Source: Fibrobacter sp. (lineage in GTDB: Bacteria > Fibrobacterota > Chitinivibrionia > Chitinivibrionales > Chitinispirillaceae). Taken from it: DNA of 52,431 nucleotides. The first letter of the stretch is position 1. Each line of letters starts with the position of its first letter. The stretch covers positions 1 through 52,431 of the forward strand of contig JAAYYB010000356.1 of the NCBI GenBank assembly GCA_012515615.1, read 5' to 3'. Made by a program: the position numbers and the translations under genes. This document shows positions 1-9,205 of the stretch, one piece after another. The notes beneath the pieces were generated by a model that had not been told where the DNA came from, did no database searches, and saw only the letters and a list, made by a program, of their open reading frames with translations.

Positions 1-16
1 ACTACTGTCTGCCGTC

Positions 17-46
17 CTCTCCCCTAGAATAATGCTCTAGGGGAGG
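17..46. terminator. Stem-loop, putative terminator of the gene left of the window
   Basis: TCCCCTAGA at 20-28 and TCTAGGGGA at 36-44 form a perfect 9-bp inverted repeat with a 7-base loop, extendable by one or two pairs. The right arm is followed by pyrimidine-rich sequence, not a clean T-tract, so termination activity is uncertain. Its position ahead of the first gene suggests the end of an upstream transcription unit. Confidence 0.5.
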
Positions 47-202
47 TCTTCTATCCTTAGGAGAAAATCAACTCCCGATAATTCAAAGAATAGAAATTAA
101 ATTTACAGAAATAAAGATACACTACCTCCCCATCTCCGGCATAATAATTGCCCCTATTACTTTTCAGCCATTCTTGTCAGACTAAAAAACCGAGGAAAAA
201 AC

Positions 203-1435
203 ATGGATAATGACCTTTTCCATAAACTGCCGGTTCCAAAACTCGAAGATTACGAAAGATTTGTAGGGGCGGAAACAATAGACCGGATCTTTAAAAAGAT
301 CCAGCTCATGCAAGGCATGCACATCACAAATATCAGCTCAACCTATTATGGTGGCGGAGTCGCCGAGCTGCTCTCCTCTCTTACACTTCTTATGGACAGT
401 GCCGGGGTCAATACCGGATGGAGAATAATTCAGGGATCACCGGATTTCTTTACAATTACCAAAAAGATGCACAACGCGCTTCAGGGAGATGACATAAACC
501 TCACCGCGCGCAAGGAAGAGCTATACGAGCACATAATTTATCAGAACGTATTAAGAAACCATATCCATCACGACCTGGTCATTGTCCACGACCCGCAGCC
601 TCTGCCCATGGTACGTCATTATAAAAAAAAGGGTCCCTGGATCTGGAGATGCCACATCGATCTCTCTGCTCCCAATCAGAAAATGTGGAATTATCTGGTC
701 CCGTTTATAGAGATGTACGATGGAGTTGTGATGAGCATTCCCGAATACAAAAAAGATCTCAATACACCACAATTCTTTGTAATGCCGGCTATCGACCCGT
801 TTTCAATTAAAAATAAAGAGTTTACAGAAGAAGAAGTCATGCAGAGACTCAAGCATTACAACATCCCTACAGACCTGCCCCTAGTTGTCCAGGTCTCACG
901 CTTTGATGCCAGCAAAGACCCTGAAGGAGTAATAAAAGCATTCCAGATCGCCCGCAAAAAGGTCGACGCCACACTGGTGCTTCTGGGAGCACCTGCCACC
1001 GATGATCCAGAAGGTGAACGTATATATGAATCTATCCTGCACCACCGCGATGAGCGAATCATCATACTGAGTCACGAAGATACTTCTCTTGTTAATGCAC
1101 TTCAGCAGAAGGCCGCCGTAGTATTGCAGAAATCACTCAAAGAGGGCTTCGGGCTCACAGTCACTGAAGCAATGTGGAAAGGTACCCCTGTAATCGGTGG
1201 AAACGTCGGAGGAATCAAATACCAGATCCAGGATGGTGTAAACGGATTTCTGGTCTCCAGTATCGAAGAAACTGCAGATAAAATCGTACAAGTGTTAGGC
1301 AACCCGGACATGGCCCACAGGATGGGAAAACTGGCCAAACAGTCTGTGCGGAACAATTTCCTTCTTACACGCCTGCTTGAACAGGAAATTGACATCTACA
1401 ATTCTTATGAAACTATATACCGGGTCAGGACCTGA
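203..1435 (+). CDS. treT: GT4 glycosyltransferase, trehalose synthase TreT-like
   Basis: A 410-residue cytoplasmic glycosyltransferase of the GT-B fold, family GT4. It closely resembles archaeal/bacterial TreT, which makes trehalose from a nucleoside-diphosphate glucose and glucose. Recognisable TreT signatures are the N-terminal YYGGGVAELL loop (about residues 48-57), HDPQPLPMV, PWIWRCHIDLS, the sugar-nucleotide site VSRFDASKDPEGV, and the C-terminal EGFGLTVTEAMWKGTPVIGG followed by GGIKYQI. Length is typical of the family. A GAGGAAAAAAC ribosome site precedes the ATG. galT follows after a hairpin with T-tract. Donor nucleotide and reaction direction cannot be read from sequence; another GT4 glucosyltransferase is the alternative. 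Confidence 0.82.
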   Translation: MDNDLFHKLPVPKLEDYERFVGAETIDRIFKKIQLMQGMHITNISSTYYGGGVAELLSSLTLLMDSAGVNTGWRIIQGSPDFFTITKKMHNALQGDDINLTARKEELYEHIIYQNVLRNHIHHDLVIVHDPQPLPMVRHYKKKGPWIWRCHIDLSAPNQKMWNYLVPFIEMYDGVVMSIPEYKKDLNTPQFFVMPAIDPFSIKNKEFTEEEVMQRLKHYNIPTDLPLVVQVSRFDASKDPEGVIKAFQIARKKVDATLVLLGAPATDDPEGERIYESILHHRDERIIILSHEDTSLVNALQQKAAVVLQKSLKEGFGLTVTEAMWKGTPVIGGNVGGIKYQIQDGVNGFLVSSIEETADKIVQVLGNPDMAHRMGKLAKQSVRNNFLLTRLLEQEIDIYNSYETIYRVRT

Positions 1436-1450
1436 TTCTGACCCTTTTTT
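1422..1450 (+). terminator. Intrinsic terminator between treT and galT
   Basis: GGGTCAG (1422-1428) pairs with CTGACCC (1438-1444), 7 bp with a 9-base loop that carries the treT stop codon, followed by six T residues. It sits only 10 bases before the galT start, so it probably attenuates read-through into galT. Confidence 0.65.
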
Positions 1451-1459
1451 GCATCAACC

Positions 1460-2473
1460 ATGGCTCAAAAAAATTCTGTCCACTGCCTGCGCCAGGATCC
1501 CATAAGCAAAGAATGGGTTATATTCTCCTCTGTACGTAAATCAAGACCCCACGCCCATAAGACAGCTCCCATTGAAAACACGCTTCCCAGATACGATCCA
1601 GCATGCCCGTTCTGCCCCGGGAATGAAAAAATGCTCCCTGCAATCCTTCACGAATCACCAGGAATCTCCGATCAGCAGTGGAGTACCCGTTCAGTGCCAA
1701 ACCGCTACCCCGCTCTTAGCAGCAGCGGCAATTTAAATAGGGAAAAGAACGGATTCTACCTTTGCATGGGGGCCTATGGACATCATGAAGTCATTATCGA
1801 TCACCCCCGGCATAATAAAGAAATACCCTATTTTGATCCAGAACAGATGCATTCTTTGATAGACACATATCACTCAAGATATATCACACTGATGGAAGAC
1901 CCCGGGGTGGTGATGGTGTCAATTTTTAGAAACCACGGCCTGCGCGCAGGCACATCACTGCTTCACCCCCATTCGCAGATCGTCGCATCCCCGACTGTCC
2001 CCAGATCCATTCGCCTCCAGGAAATAAGGGCAGAGGAATATTTTGATGATATGGGGAGCTGCATCTATTGTGATCTGATGCACAACGAGATTGAAGTTGT
2101 CTCCAGAATAGTAACACAGAATAGCTCATTTATCTCTTTTGTCCCTTATGCCGCAAAGGTACCATACGAAATCTGGATATTACCTAAAAGACATACTGCT
2201 GATTTCGGCAGCATCAATGAATTCGAAAAAAAAGAGCTCTCTTCAATGCTGCAGGACCTGATCTCCAGACTGCATAATCACCTCAATGATCCCGATTACA
2301 ATTACCTTATCCATTCCTACACCAGATTCAAATCCGAAGAACCACACCTCCACTGGTACATTCAGATTATCCCCAGGATCCTGACCCGTGCCGGATTCGA
2401 AATGGGCTCAGGGTTCTTTATCAATCCGGACCTGCCTGAAGAGAACGCAAAAATTCTCTCTAATGTCTCCTGA
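1460..2473 (+). CDS. galT: Galactose-1-phosphate uridylyltransferase
   Basis: A 337-residue HIT-superfamily enzyme that transfers UMP between UDP-glucose and galactose-1-phosphate (Leloir pathway). Visible features are the N-terminal DPISKEWV block, the zinc-site cysteines in CPFCPGNE (C49 and C52), the catalytic His-Pro-His triplet in LLHPHSQ (169-171), and the C-terminal HLHWYIQIIPR segment. Length fits the family. No clear Shine-Dalgarno precedes the ATG at 1460, and a T-tract hairpin lies immediately upstream. Neighbouring TreT and PfkB genes point to a sugar-phosphate/nucleotide-sugar role. A broader-specificity sugar-1-phosphate nucleotidyltransferase of this family is possible. Confidence 0.88.
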   Translation: MAQKNSVHCLRQDPISKEWVIFSSVRKSRPHAHKTAPIENTLPRYDPACPFCPGNEKMLPAILHESPGISDQQWSTRSVPNRYPALSSSGNLNREKNGFYLCMGAYGHHEVIIDHPRHNKEIPYFDPEQMHSLIDTYHSRYITLMEDPGVVMVSIFRNHGLRAGTSLLHPHSQIVASPTVPRSIRLQEIRAEEYFDDMGSCIYCDLMHNEIEVVSRIVTQNSSFISFVPYAAKVPYEIWILPKRHTADFGSINEFEKKELSSMLQDLISRLHNHLNDPDYNYLIHSYTRFKSEEPHLHWYIQIIPRILTRAGFEMGSGFFINPDLPEENAKILSNVS

Positions 2474-2601
2474 ACAACCACAGTAAGAACTCCTTAGCGG
2501 GCCTGAAGATAAATATTGTACTTCCAGCATCGTATTCAAATCTCAAGAGTGCCGCCGGAAAGACAAACAACATCGCTCAGTCATAATTTATTTTTTCAAC
2601 T

Positions 2602-3093
2602 ATGAACAGCTACCAGAGTGAAACATCAAGAGAGGTCTTCTATAATACAAAGATCTTGCGGAAACCAATCTCAGGAATCATTTCCGGCTACCACCAGCTT
2701 CCATACATACTCATTGCACCCAACGAAGAGAATCCATCACACGCAGTGGAAATAAACGGCAAAATTAATGTATCTCCCAAATTTCTGATTTCTCCTCAAG
2801 CGCTACAGGAAAGTTTCGGAGAAGTCTTCGACCCGGAGACCTTTGATAAGGAAATACAGGGACGGGTCTTCTCATTTGTTCATGGAGGAAGAAATCTTAA
2901 AGTTGAAAGCGAGTTCTTCCGAATAAATAATTATGAGGACAGACCAGAGGAACATCTCAACCGGGTCAATGACCAGCTCATGCAACAGGAAAATACGCGC
3001 ACAGGCTTGATCTTTGGACCGCGCTTACAGTATTATCCGGTTTCCATAGACCGTTTCCTTTCGGAAATTTTAGATCGGGAATTCAGCATATAA
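2602..3093 (+). CDS. Hypothetical protein, 163 residues
   Basis: I do not recognise this protein. It is soluble, without signal peptide or membrane segment, and rich in Asn, Glu and Arg near its C-terminus. The middle reads as beta strands (SGIISGYHQLPYILIAP, KINVSPKFLISP), followed by a charged helical part around RPEEHLNRVNDQLMQQ and a final strand-helix GPRLQYYPVSIDRFLSEIL. It opens a run of four closely spaced + strand genes ending with the PfkB kinase, so it is probably cotranscribed with them. The 128 bases upstream show no strong ribosome site. Confidence 0.7.
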   Translation: MNSYQSETSREVFYNTKILRKPISGIISGYHQLPYILIAPNEENPSHAVEINGKINVSPKFLISPQALQESFGEVFDPETFDKEIQGRVFSFVHGGRNLKVESEFFRINNYEDRPEEHLNRVNDQLMQQENTRTGLIFGPRLQYYPVSIDRFLSEILDREFSI

Positions 3094-3107
3094 ACGGAGT
3101 CTGTTAA

Positions 3108-3395
3108 ATGCACGAGGAACGGCAATACACCAATCCTGAAAGCTACAGAAAAATGTCTGATAACCCATCCAGAAAAAAACCATTAAATAGAGAAATCGCA
3201 GACTTCATGGCCAGAAACGGCTACCTGAAAAAATCTTTACCGGTAAAGAAAGCCCTGACTCCCCCTCCACCTTCTAAGCCCCTGACAAATTCACATGTGG
3301 CCAGACTTCTTAAAAGCAAACAGAAACAGGGAATCAGTGAAGATGCAGCGAAGCTAATAGCCACTGCAATCAAAGGCCTCCTGCAGAGTAAATGA
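3108..3395 (+). CDS. Hypothetical small basic protein, 95 residues
   Basis: Unrecognised. A Lys/Arg- and Ser-rich N-terminal half is followed by a proline stretch (TPPPPSKP) and a predicted helical C-terminus (NSHVARLLKSKQKQGISEDAAKLIATAIKGLL), which looks like a small helical interaction module. It begins 14 bases after the previous gene and its stop overlaps the next start in an ATGA arrangement, implying translational coupling. No transmembrane segment. Function unknown. Confidence 0.65.
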   Translation: MHEERQYTNPESYRKMSDNPSRKKPLNREIADFMARNGYLKKSLPVKKALTPPPPSKPLTNSHVARLLKSKQKQGISEDAAKLIATAIKGLLQSK

Positions 3396-3856
3396 ACATG
3401 GGGCTGACCGGCTTCTATCGACTCTATTTATCCATACTCGCCGGAGCCCTTGCATACTACACTCTAAAACCAGCATGGTGGGTATGGGTAACAGGAGCAA
3501 TTCTGTTTCGTATTATCTGGTTTGCTGCCGAAAAGCGGATTGAAAACGTAAGGGAACGTAAGTGGCTTAACAGGCATTCTCAATCATTCAAAGATCTGCT
3601 TGGCCCGTACGGCATCAGAATAATTAACAAAGCGGAAAGTGACCCCGCAATACGGAAAAGTCTCTCCGAAGTCTTTACACCCAATATCAATAAACTGAAA
3701 GCAGCCGTAGACCAGCTACAAATTATGGATACCCTTTACAATGCCGGAATGAGGCCGGGCGGAGATACATATCTGCTCCATGACCTGAAACTGAAGTATG
3801 GGAAATACCGCCTTGAAAAAATATCGTGTAACCAAAAGCAGTACAGCGGAGACTGA
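3392..3856 (+). CDS. Hypothetical membrane protein, 154 residues
   Basis: Unrecognised. Two adjacent hydrophobic segments at about residues 8-42 (LYLSILAGALAYYTLKPAW, then WVTGAILFRIIWFAA) form a membrane hairpin, followed by a cationic helical cytoplasmic domain of about 110 residues. It overlaps the preceding gene by 4 bases and ends 2 bases before the PfkB gene, so the four genes form a tight operon. The topology resembles small membrane adaptor proteins; no catalytic motif is visible. Confidence 0.68.
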   Translation: MNMGLTGFYRLYLSILAGALAYYTLKPAWWVWVTGAILFRIIWFAAEKRIENVRERKWLNRHSQSFKDLLGPYGIRIINKAESDPAIRKSLSEVFTPNINKLKAAVDQLQIMDTLYNAGMRPGGDTYLLHDLKLKYGKYRLEKISCNQKQYSGD

Positions 3857-3858
3857 GG

Positions 3859-4755
3859 ATGGAAAGCAATGATGTATACCTTTATGGAATGACCGTCTTA
3901 TCCACCATTCACAGCCTGAACGGAAAGTACCCTGAGGCCGATTCTTATGGTGAAATTGAAGATACAGTTCTTGTCCCGGGCGGCGAAACAGGAAACTCAG
4001 CCATAATTCTGGCAAATTTCGGGCTTAAAGTCAAGGTTGACGGACCATATCTGGGAAACCGGACATTAAAAGCAATTTCTGAATTTTTCCAAAGGCTGAA
4101 GATTGACTGCTCAAATCTCTTCTTTGACCCCTCCTTCGATGGAGTCCAGGATCTGGTTATTATTGACAGGTCATCAAGAACTGTGTTTGGGAGGTTCGGC
4201 CACTATTTTAGAGATAAAAAACGATGGAATCAGCCTGACCCCGAAGCTATAAACCAGTCACGCATAGTCGGCATAGATCCGTTCTTCCATGAAGAATCAC
4301 TGAAAGCAGCAGAGCTGGCAGTGGCCTCCGGGAAAAAGTATGTGTCTATCGATTCTCCACCCGACAGCTATATTACCAGAAATGCCGCTGCAATGGTAAT
4401 CTCCGGAGAATTTATAAGGAATAATTATCCGACGCAAGACCTGGAAAGTCTTCTTGACAGCTACACCTCATTATCAGACGGGCTGATAATCTTTACATCT
4501 GGTTCAAAAGAGATTCTCTACGGGCGAGGCAACGGCAGTGCCGGCTCTGTTAAGCCATTTTCTGTAGATGTAAAGAGTACACTGGGAGCGGGTGATACAT
4601 TCCGTGCCGGTGTACTCTATGGCGTGCTGAACAACTGGGACGACCGGAAAACTGTCAGGTTCGCCGCAGCAACCTCGGCTTGCGTCTGTAAAAGATTCCC
4701 GATGGCTTTAGATCCCCCGGGTCTTGATGAGATTACCGCTCTGTGTCAGACCTGA
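3859..4755 (+). CDS. PfkB-family carbohydrate kinase
   Basis: A 298-residue ribokinase/PfkB-type kinase that would phosphorylate a sugar or nucleoside with ATP. The C-terminal PfkB signature STLGAGDTFRAG (about residues 237-248) contains the anion-hole GAGD with the catalytic Asp. The N-terminal substrate-side Gly pair is in VPGGETGNSA, and the middle IIFTSGSKEILY is the typical strand before the ATP site. Substrate cannot be assigned. It is last in a four-gene + strand run starting at 2602. GGAG lies 8 bases upstream of the start. Confidence 0.85.
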   Translation: MESNDVYLYGMTVLSTIHSLNGKYPEADSYGEIEDTVLVPGGETGNSAIILANFGLKVKVDGPYLGNRTLKAISEFFQRLKIDCSNLFFDPSFDGVQDLVIIDRSSRTVFGRFGHYFRDKKRWNQPDPEAINQSRIVGIDPFFHEESLKAAELAVASGKKYVSIDSPPDSYITRNAAAMVISGEFIRNNYPTQDLESLLDSYTSLSDGLIIFTSGSKEILYGRGNGSAGSVKPFSVDVKSTLGAGDTFRAGVLYGVLNNWDDRKTVRFAAATSACVCKRFPMALDPPGLDEITALCQT

Positions 4756-4780
4756 CCTTCTGTTCAAAACTGTAAGTGGA

Positions 4781-4813
4781 ATAAAAAAGCCACAACCCTG
4801 TTCAGTTGTGGCC
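4781..4813 (-). terminator. Intrinsic terminator in a convergent gap
   Basis: GCCACAAC (4789-4796) and GTTGTGGC (4805-4812) make an 8-bp stem with an 8-base loop. Read on the - strand it is followed by a run of six T residues (the A run at 4783-4788), so it terminates the PpiC-type gene that ends at 4842. It may also stop the convergent PfkB transcript less efficiently. Confidence 0.8.
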
Positions 4814-4841
4814 TTAAAACAGTATAGTCGCGGATTTCCTG

Positions 4842-5810
4842 CTATTTTTTCATACTGTCTGCAGGTGCAACATATACAAGAGATGTATCAATGTAACGGA
4901 TCTTTGCCTTTGATATGAGCTTATCTACGAAATCAGCCACAAATATGTTCTTTTGTTTCATTTCCAGATTGATCCTGATATGATCTTTAACTTCTTCGTA
5001 GGAAAGCGGTTTTCCCGGTTCCTCTTCGGTCTTTTTCAGAATGTGAAAACCGACTCCGGTAGTAATGATCTCACTTACTTCCCCTAATTTCAGCTTTCCG
5101 ATTACTGTATCCAGTTCTGCTTTAAGATCCCCGCGCTTGAACCACCCCAGATCACCACCCGAATATTTAGCTGCCAGCTTTGAAAAATCGGCGCCACCTT
5201 TAATCTTGGCCAGAACCTCCGAAGCCTCCGCCCGCTTCTTTTCCTGTACTGTTTTAGTAGTATCTGATGGAAAGAAAATCTGGCTTACCCTTGACCTGGG
5301 AGGGTTGAGATATCTGGCCTTGTTCTGGTCATAAAAACTTCTGCACTCCTCATCCTTTACAGAATCACACTCGTTCAGTATGATTTTCAGAAGCGTATCA
5401 ACAAGCGCTCCGCTCTGCATCTCCCGTCTGACACTTTCTTCTGTCTGTCCCATCATTGTCAATTCCCGTTCAAAAGTGGCCTGATCACCAAACCTGCTTT
5501 TAAACTGCGAGAATGCGCTGTCGACCATGGCCGTATCAAATGAAAGATTTCTCTTCCTGGCTTCCTTCAGCATTAGTTCATTGGCTATAAGCTGTCTGGC
5601 GGCGCCTTTAAGCAGCTCAGGCGAAACCCCTTCCAGCGCTTTTTGTGGAAACATGCTGACCATGCTTCTGTGAATCATTTCAGCAGCTTCTTCTACCTGT
5701 TTACGGGTTATCTCTTTCTCTTCCACTATTATTGCAGCATCTTTGCCTGCTTGCTCTCCACAGAAAATCAAAAGGCAGCAGACTGCCGGTAAAAAGACGC
5801 GCTTTGACAT
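4842..5810 (-). CDS. PpiC/parvulin-type peptidyl-prolyl isomerase, putative lipoprotein
   Basis: A 322-residue SurA/PrsA-like folding factor. The N-terminus is a lipoprotein-type signal ending LLIFC, with C17 as likely lipidated cysteine. An alpha-helical SurA_N-like region follows (about 30-170), then a parvulin domain (about 172-275) with RSRVSQIFF, FSKLAAKYSGGDLGWFKRGDL, GEVSEIITTGVGFHILK. It probably assists folding of outer-membrane or secreted proteins in the periplasm. A GAGAGG ribosome site lies upstream of the ATG, and a terminator follows the gene, so it seems monocistronic. The chaperone role is known for the family; the client proteins are unknown. Confidence 0.88.
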   Translation of the reverse strand: MSKRVFLPAVCCLLIFCGEQAGKDAAIIVEEKEITRKQVEEAAEMIHRSMVSMFPQKALEGVSPELLKGAARQLIANELMLKEARKRNLSFDTAMVDSAFSQFKSRFGDQATFERELTMMGQTEESVRREMQSGALVDTLLKIILNECDSVKDEECRSFYDQNKARYLNPPRSRVSQIFFPSDTTKTVQEKKRAEASEVLAKIKGGADFSKLAAKYSGGDLGWFKRGDLKAELDTVIGKLKLGEVSEIITTGVGFHILKKTEEEPGKPLSYEEVKDHIRINLEMKQKNIFVADFVDKLISKAKIRYIDTSLVYVAPADSMKK

Positions 5811-5932
5811 TTGAATCCTCTCTGAAACCGGGATTTAAACCTGGGTATCTTCAGGGTTGGTGCGGGTTGTATTATGTATACGTACTAATCAGATCCGGGT
5901 GACTGAAAATCTGATCTTCTGATATTTCTGGT

Positions 5933-7948
5933 TTACTGCTCCTGTGACGCCTCAGTCACTTCAAATGACGAATTTTCGTCAAGCCAGTTCTTTCGTGAAG
6001 CGACCTGCAGAAATGCTTTAATCACCTGAGGGTCGAACTGCTTTCCACTTCCTTCAACGAGTCGTTTTATTGCCTCTTTTTTGCCTAGGCTGTCCCTATA
6101 TGGTCGATTAGAGGTCATCGCCTCGAATGCATCAGCCACATGAAGAATCCGGGCTCCTACAGGGATCTGATCTTCCTTGAGATTATCAGGATATCCTCCG
6201 CCATTAAAATGCTCATGATGATGAAGAATAAGATCATGAAGATCGTGCAGAAACGGGACATCCTTGACTATATTGGCGCCCAGGGTACTATGGGTTTTCA
6301 TGATCCCGTTAAACTCTTCATAAGTCAGAGGCCCGGGTTTGTTGAGGATGTATCCCGGTATTCCGATTTTACCTATATCATGAAGCAGTCCGGCATCACG
6401 GATAATCCCCACATTCTTTTCGTCAATTTTCATCTCACGGGCAATCTCTTCGGCAATATTCATCACGTTTTCGGAATGACCGTGTGTGTATGTGTCTTTT
6501 GCATCAACAGCGATAGCCAGAGCCTTTATTGTACGGATATAGTTCTCTTTCATATCGCTATAAAGCTTGGAGTTGGTCAGAGCTATCCTGGTCTGACTGA
6601 CTAAACTTGACAAGAGGGCTTTTTTCTCAGGCTCATTGGACATTTCCCTTGATGCCCCGAAGATCATGGCGCCAAACTTCAGGTCCTCCCACACAACAGG
6701 AATTACATACTTGAACGCAAGCGGCAGTTTAATATGCCCGGATACTCTGGTCGATGAAAGTTGAACTTTTCTGATAAATACTTTACGCTCGCTTATATGC
6801 CCTGAAACTGTTTCATTGAATTTATCTATTACTTCTCTGCGGATCTCCCTCACTACCTCATCTTCCACTTCTCCGCGTGACCAGTACATAAACTCATGCG
6901 TCCTGCGCTGTACCACCAAAAAGCCCATAAAATCAACCGGAAAGTTGCGTAGTGCTGTTTCGTAAAGACACTTTATCACGTCGTGTTTGTCTACCAAACC
7001 CATGAGCTGCTCTGAATAATTCGAAATCAGCATCAGCTCATCAAGCTTCTGATTTATGGAATGATAGAGGTTGGCATTATTAATGGCTACTCCGGCCTGC
7101 GATGCCAGAACATCTATTACGCTCTTGTTGAAGAGTGTAAACGGTGGAGAGTTTAAAGTACGGTTCAGGTTTACTACACCGATAGTTTCACCTGAGACCT
7201 TGAGTGGAACCGAAAGCGCAGAGCTGATGTCTGTCCTGGAAAAATTCAGGCCCGTTTCCGGAGTTGTTCTGCCGTCAGCCAGCAACAGTGATTTGCTGTT
7301 TTTGAAAACCCATTTTGAAATCGACCACTCGGAAAGATCGGCCATTGATGAGCGCACGCTCGAAGAATTAATTCCCTTCTGCCTCACCATGACAAGCTCC
7401 TGATTCTCCTTGTCAATAAGCTGAAGAGATCCGCTTTCGGCCTCAGAAACTTCAAGACAGAACTGAAACGTGATATCAAGAAGCTCGTCAAGGTTTTGCG
7501 TAGTGGTGAGTTTTGTTGTGATATCGTAAAGGGAAACCATCTCGTTTAGCATGAAATTTTCACGCATCAGTCGAGTGGCCTTTATTGCCTGATTAATCTT
7601 CTGACAGAGCAACTCAAACTGGTAGGGTTTAAGAATGTAGTCGTAGGCGCCGCTTTGAACCGTCTTCACTGCAACATCAAGATCTGGATCCAGAGCTGTG
7701 ATTATGACCGGTGTTGTAGTAAGCATCTTCCCGGCACTTTTCAGAAACTCAAACCCGTCAAGTTTTGGCATTTTCAGGTCTGCTACAACAACATGGGGCC
7801 TGATCTGCTCAAGCATCTCCATAGCCTGCAACCCATCAAATGCCAGTGCAGTCTTGAATCCGACTGAGGTAAGATAATCTGATACAGCAGTACAAAGGCT
7901 CTGATCATTATCGGCCAGCAAAACGAGACATTCTTCTTGAAGGCTCAT
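5933..7948 (-). CDS. Response regulator with GAF and HD-GYP domains (c-di-GMP phosphodiesterase)
   Basis: 671 residues: an N-terminal receiver domain (about 5-125) with acidic pocket D13, phospho-acceptor D57 in VVADLKMP and K107 in ILKPY. A GAF-like sensor region follows (about 140-300), then a second sensor-like segment. A full HD-GYP domain lies at about 480-645 with LLHDIGKIGIP (H523, D524) and HHEHFNGGGYP. All HD-GYP metal and signature residues are present, so it should hydrolyse c-di-GMP, controlled by phosphorylation and a small-molecule or redox signal. It lies 33 bases after the PorV-like gene on the same strand. No partner histidine kinase is in the window. Confidence 0.92.
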   Translation of the reverse strand: MSLQEECLVLLADNDQSLCTAVSDYLTSVGFKTALAFDGLQAMEMLEQIRPHVVVADLKMPKLDGFEFLKSAGKMLTTTPVIITALDPDLDVAVKTVQSGAYDYILKPYQFELLCQKINQAIKATRLMRENFMLNEMVSLYDITTKLTTTQNLDELLDITFQFCLEVSEAESGSLQLIDKENQELVMVRQKGINSSSVRSSMADLSEWSISKWVFKNSKSLLLADGRTTPETGLNFSRTDISSALSVPLKVSGETIGVVNLNRTLNSPPFTLFNKSVIDVLASQAGVAINNANLYHSINQKLDELMLISNYSEQLMGLVDKHDVIKCLYETALRNFPVDFMGFLVVQRRTHEFMYWSRGEVEDEVVREIRREVIDKFNETVSGHISERKVFIRKVQLSSTRVSGHIKLPLAFKYVIPVVWEDLKFGAMIFGASREMSNEPEKKALLSSLVSQTRIALTNSKLYSDMKENYIRTIKALAIAVDAKDTYTHGHSENVMNIAEEIAREMKIDEKNVGIIRDAGLLHDIGKIGIPGYILNKPGPLTYEEFNGIMKTHSTLGANIVKDVPFLHDLHDLILHHHEHFNGGGYPDNLKEDQIPVGARILHVADAFEAMTSNRPYRDSLGKKEAIKRLVEGSGKQFDPQVIKAFLQVASRKNWLDENSSFEVTEASQEQ

Positions 7949-7981
7949 TCAGATTCTCAGAAAAACAATGCGTTTACATGT

Positions 7982-9022
7982 CTACCAGCGGTATGTCAGA
8001 CTCACCTGACTTGTGCCTGCAAGCGCTGCAGCCGAGTAAGAATAATCCAACCCGGCCCTCCCGCCAAACAGCAAAATCCCCGCTCCAAAACTGAATTTAC
8101 CCTGAGTCAACCCGCCTCTAAGGGCAAACCGGCTCATGATAGTATACTCAAGTCCATATTTACCTGCGGTAATCAGCAACGACGGTTTCCTGTACAACTT
8201 GAAGTATTCAGGTTTCTCGATGCTGACACCATCTCCCAATTCATCTTCTCCAATATAGTTTATTCCCTCATTAGACAGTAGATCAGGCGTTGTATACCCT
8301 ATTCTCAACCTGCCATAAATATAAGGAAACTCTTTTTCCCAGCCCAGACCAACCCGCAGATGAGGATAAGCCACCTCTTCATATGCATCACTCCATATCA
8401 CCACATCTGATATCAGGTTCTCAGCCGAAACCGCTATAGAGACCCCGGGCTTGCTCAAAAGCATCTTTGCCCCCAGATCCATTCCTATCCTGTACCCCCG
8501 GTAATCAGGAAGTCGGGTGCGACGACCGTTAAGGGCACCCCCCAAAGCTACATGCATCGATTCACGGATCCTGGTTTTCCAGCCCAAACCAATTCTGAAA
8601 AAAATACTTGAACAGGAAACAATTTCAGGATCATAAACCGGCTCACCGCTTCCATTTGTATCAGCATGCTCAGTTATCTCAATCTGAGGCAGATACACAT
8701 AACCGGCAGTTATTCCGTAGCCCAGATTTTCTCCGGCACTGGTTGTGAAGGAAAGCAGTGAGGTACTGAATGCATTATGAAAGTAATTGGCGTAGGAGAG
8801 CGAGATGGTACTTAATGAATCAAATGCCAGATTCGCAGGGGTGCTGGATGGTGAGGCTCCGGAACTCATGCTCAAATCAGAGCCGGCCATAGCTTCAGAA
8901 TGCGATGAGTTCATCAGTTCATCATTGATATCTGAATACATACCACCTCTGGAACCAGCGTATCCTGATGAAATCAGCACTGAAAGAGCAATGGCGATCC
9001 ATGAACAGATAATTTTTTCCAT
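7982..9022 (-). CDS. PorV/PorQ-like outer-membrane beta-barrel protein
   Basis: 346 residues. A Sec signal peptide (about 1-23, ending SSGYAG) is followed by the family's N-terminal motif, which looks like MAGSDLSMSSGASPSSTPANLAF. Many alternating amphipathic strands with aromatic girdles follow, ending in a terminal strand SQVSLTYRW with the C-terminal aromatic residue expected of an outer-membrane barrel. Members of this family include the type IX secretion component PorV, but many are of unknown function. It precedes the HD-GYP gene on the same strand and may be cotranscribed with it. Confidence 0.72.
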   Translation of the reverse strand: MEKIICSWIAIALSVLISSGYAGSRGGMYSDINDELMNSSHSEAMAGSDLSMSSGASPSSTPANLAFDSLSTISLSYANYFHNAFSTSLLSFTTSAGENLGYGITAGYVYLPQIEITEHADTNGSGEPVYDPEIVSCSSIFFRIGLGWKTRIRESMHVALGGALNGRRTRLPDYRGYRIGMDLGAKMLLSKPGVSIAVSAENLISDVVIWSDAYEEVAYPHLRVGLGWEKEFPYIYGRLRIGYTTPDLLSNEGINYIGEDELGDGVSIEKPEYFKLYRKPSLLITAGKYGLEYTIMSRFALRGGLTQGKFSFGAGILLFGGRAGLDYSYSAAALAGTSQVSLTYRW

Positions 9023-9163
9023 CTTATTTTCCTGAAATTATTCAGTGTACCCGATTACATTAAAATAACTTCTTAATCTCTTAATTTCCACAGGTTTGCT
9101 TTATTCTGGAAATACTCCATTCATTTAACGCTGAGAAATGATACTACTTTGATCTGAAAAGAG

Positions 9164-9192
9164 TTGACTCTAAAGGTATTCAGTTCTATTTT
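9164..9192 (+). promoter_or_regulatory. Sigma-70-type promoter of tRNA-Val
   Basis: TTGACT (9164-9169), a 17-base spacer and TATTTT (9187-9192) match the housekeeping consensus. The predicted start at about 9199 falls 7 bases before the mature tRNA 5' end, as is usual for tRNA genes. Confidence 0.62.
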
Positions 9193-9205
9193 ATGCAATT
9201 CTAAG

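Noticed and set aside
551..772. Open frames antisense to known genes
   Set aside because: They lie inside well-supported genes, lack ribosome sites and show no family signature; the same applies to most other short frames.
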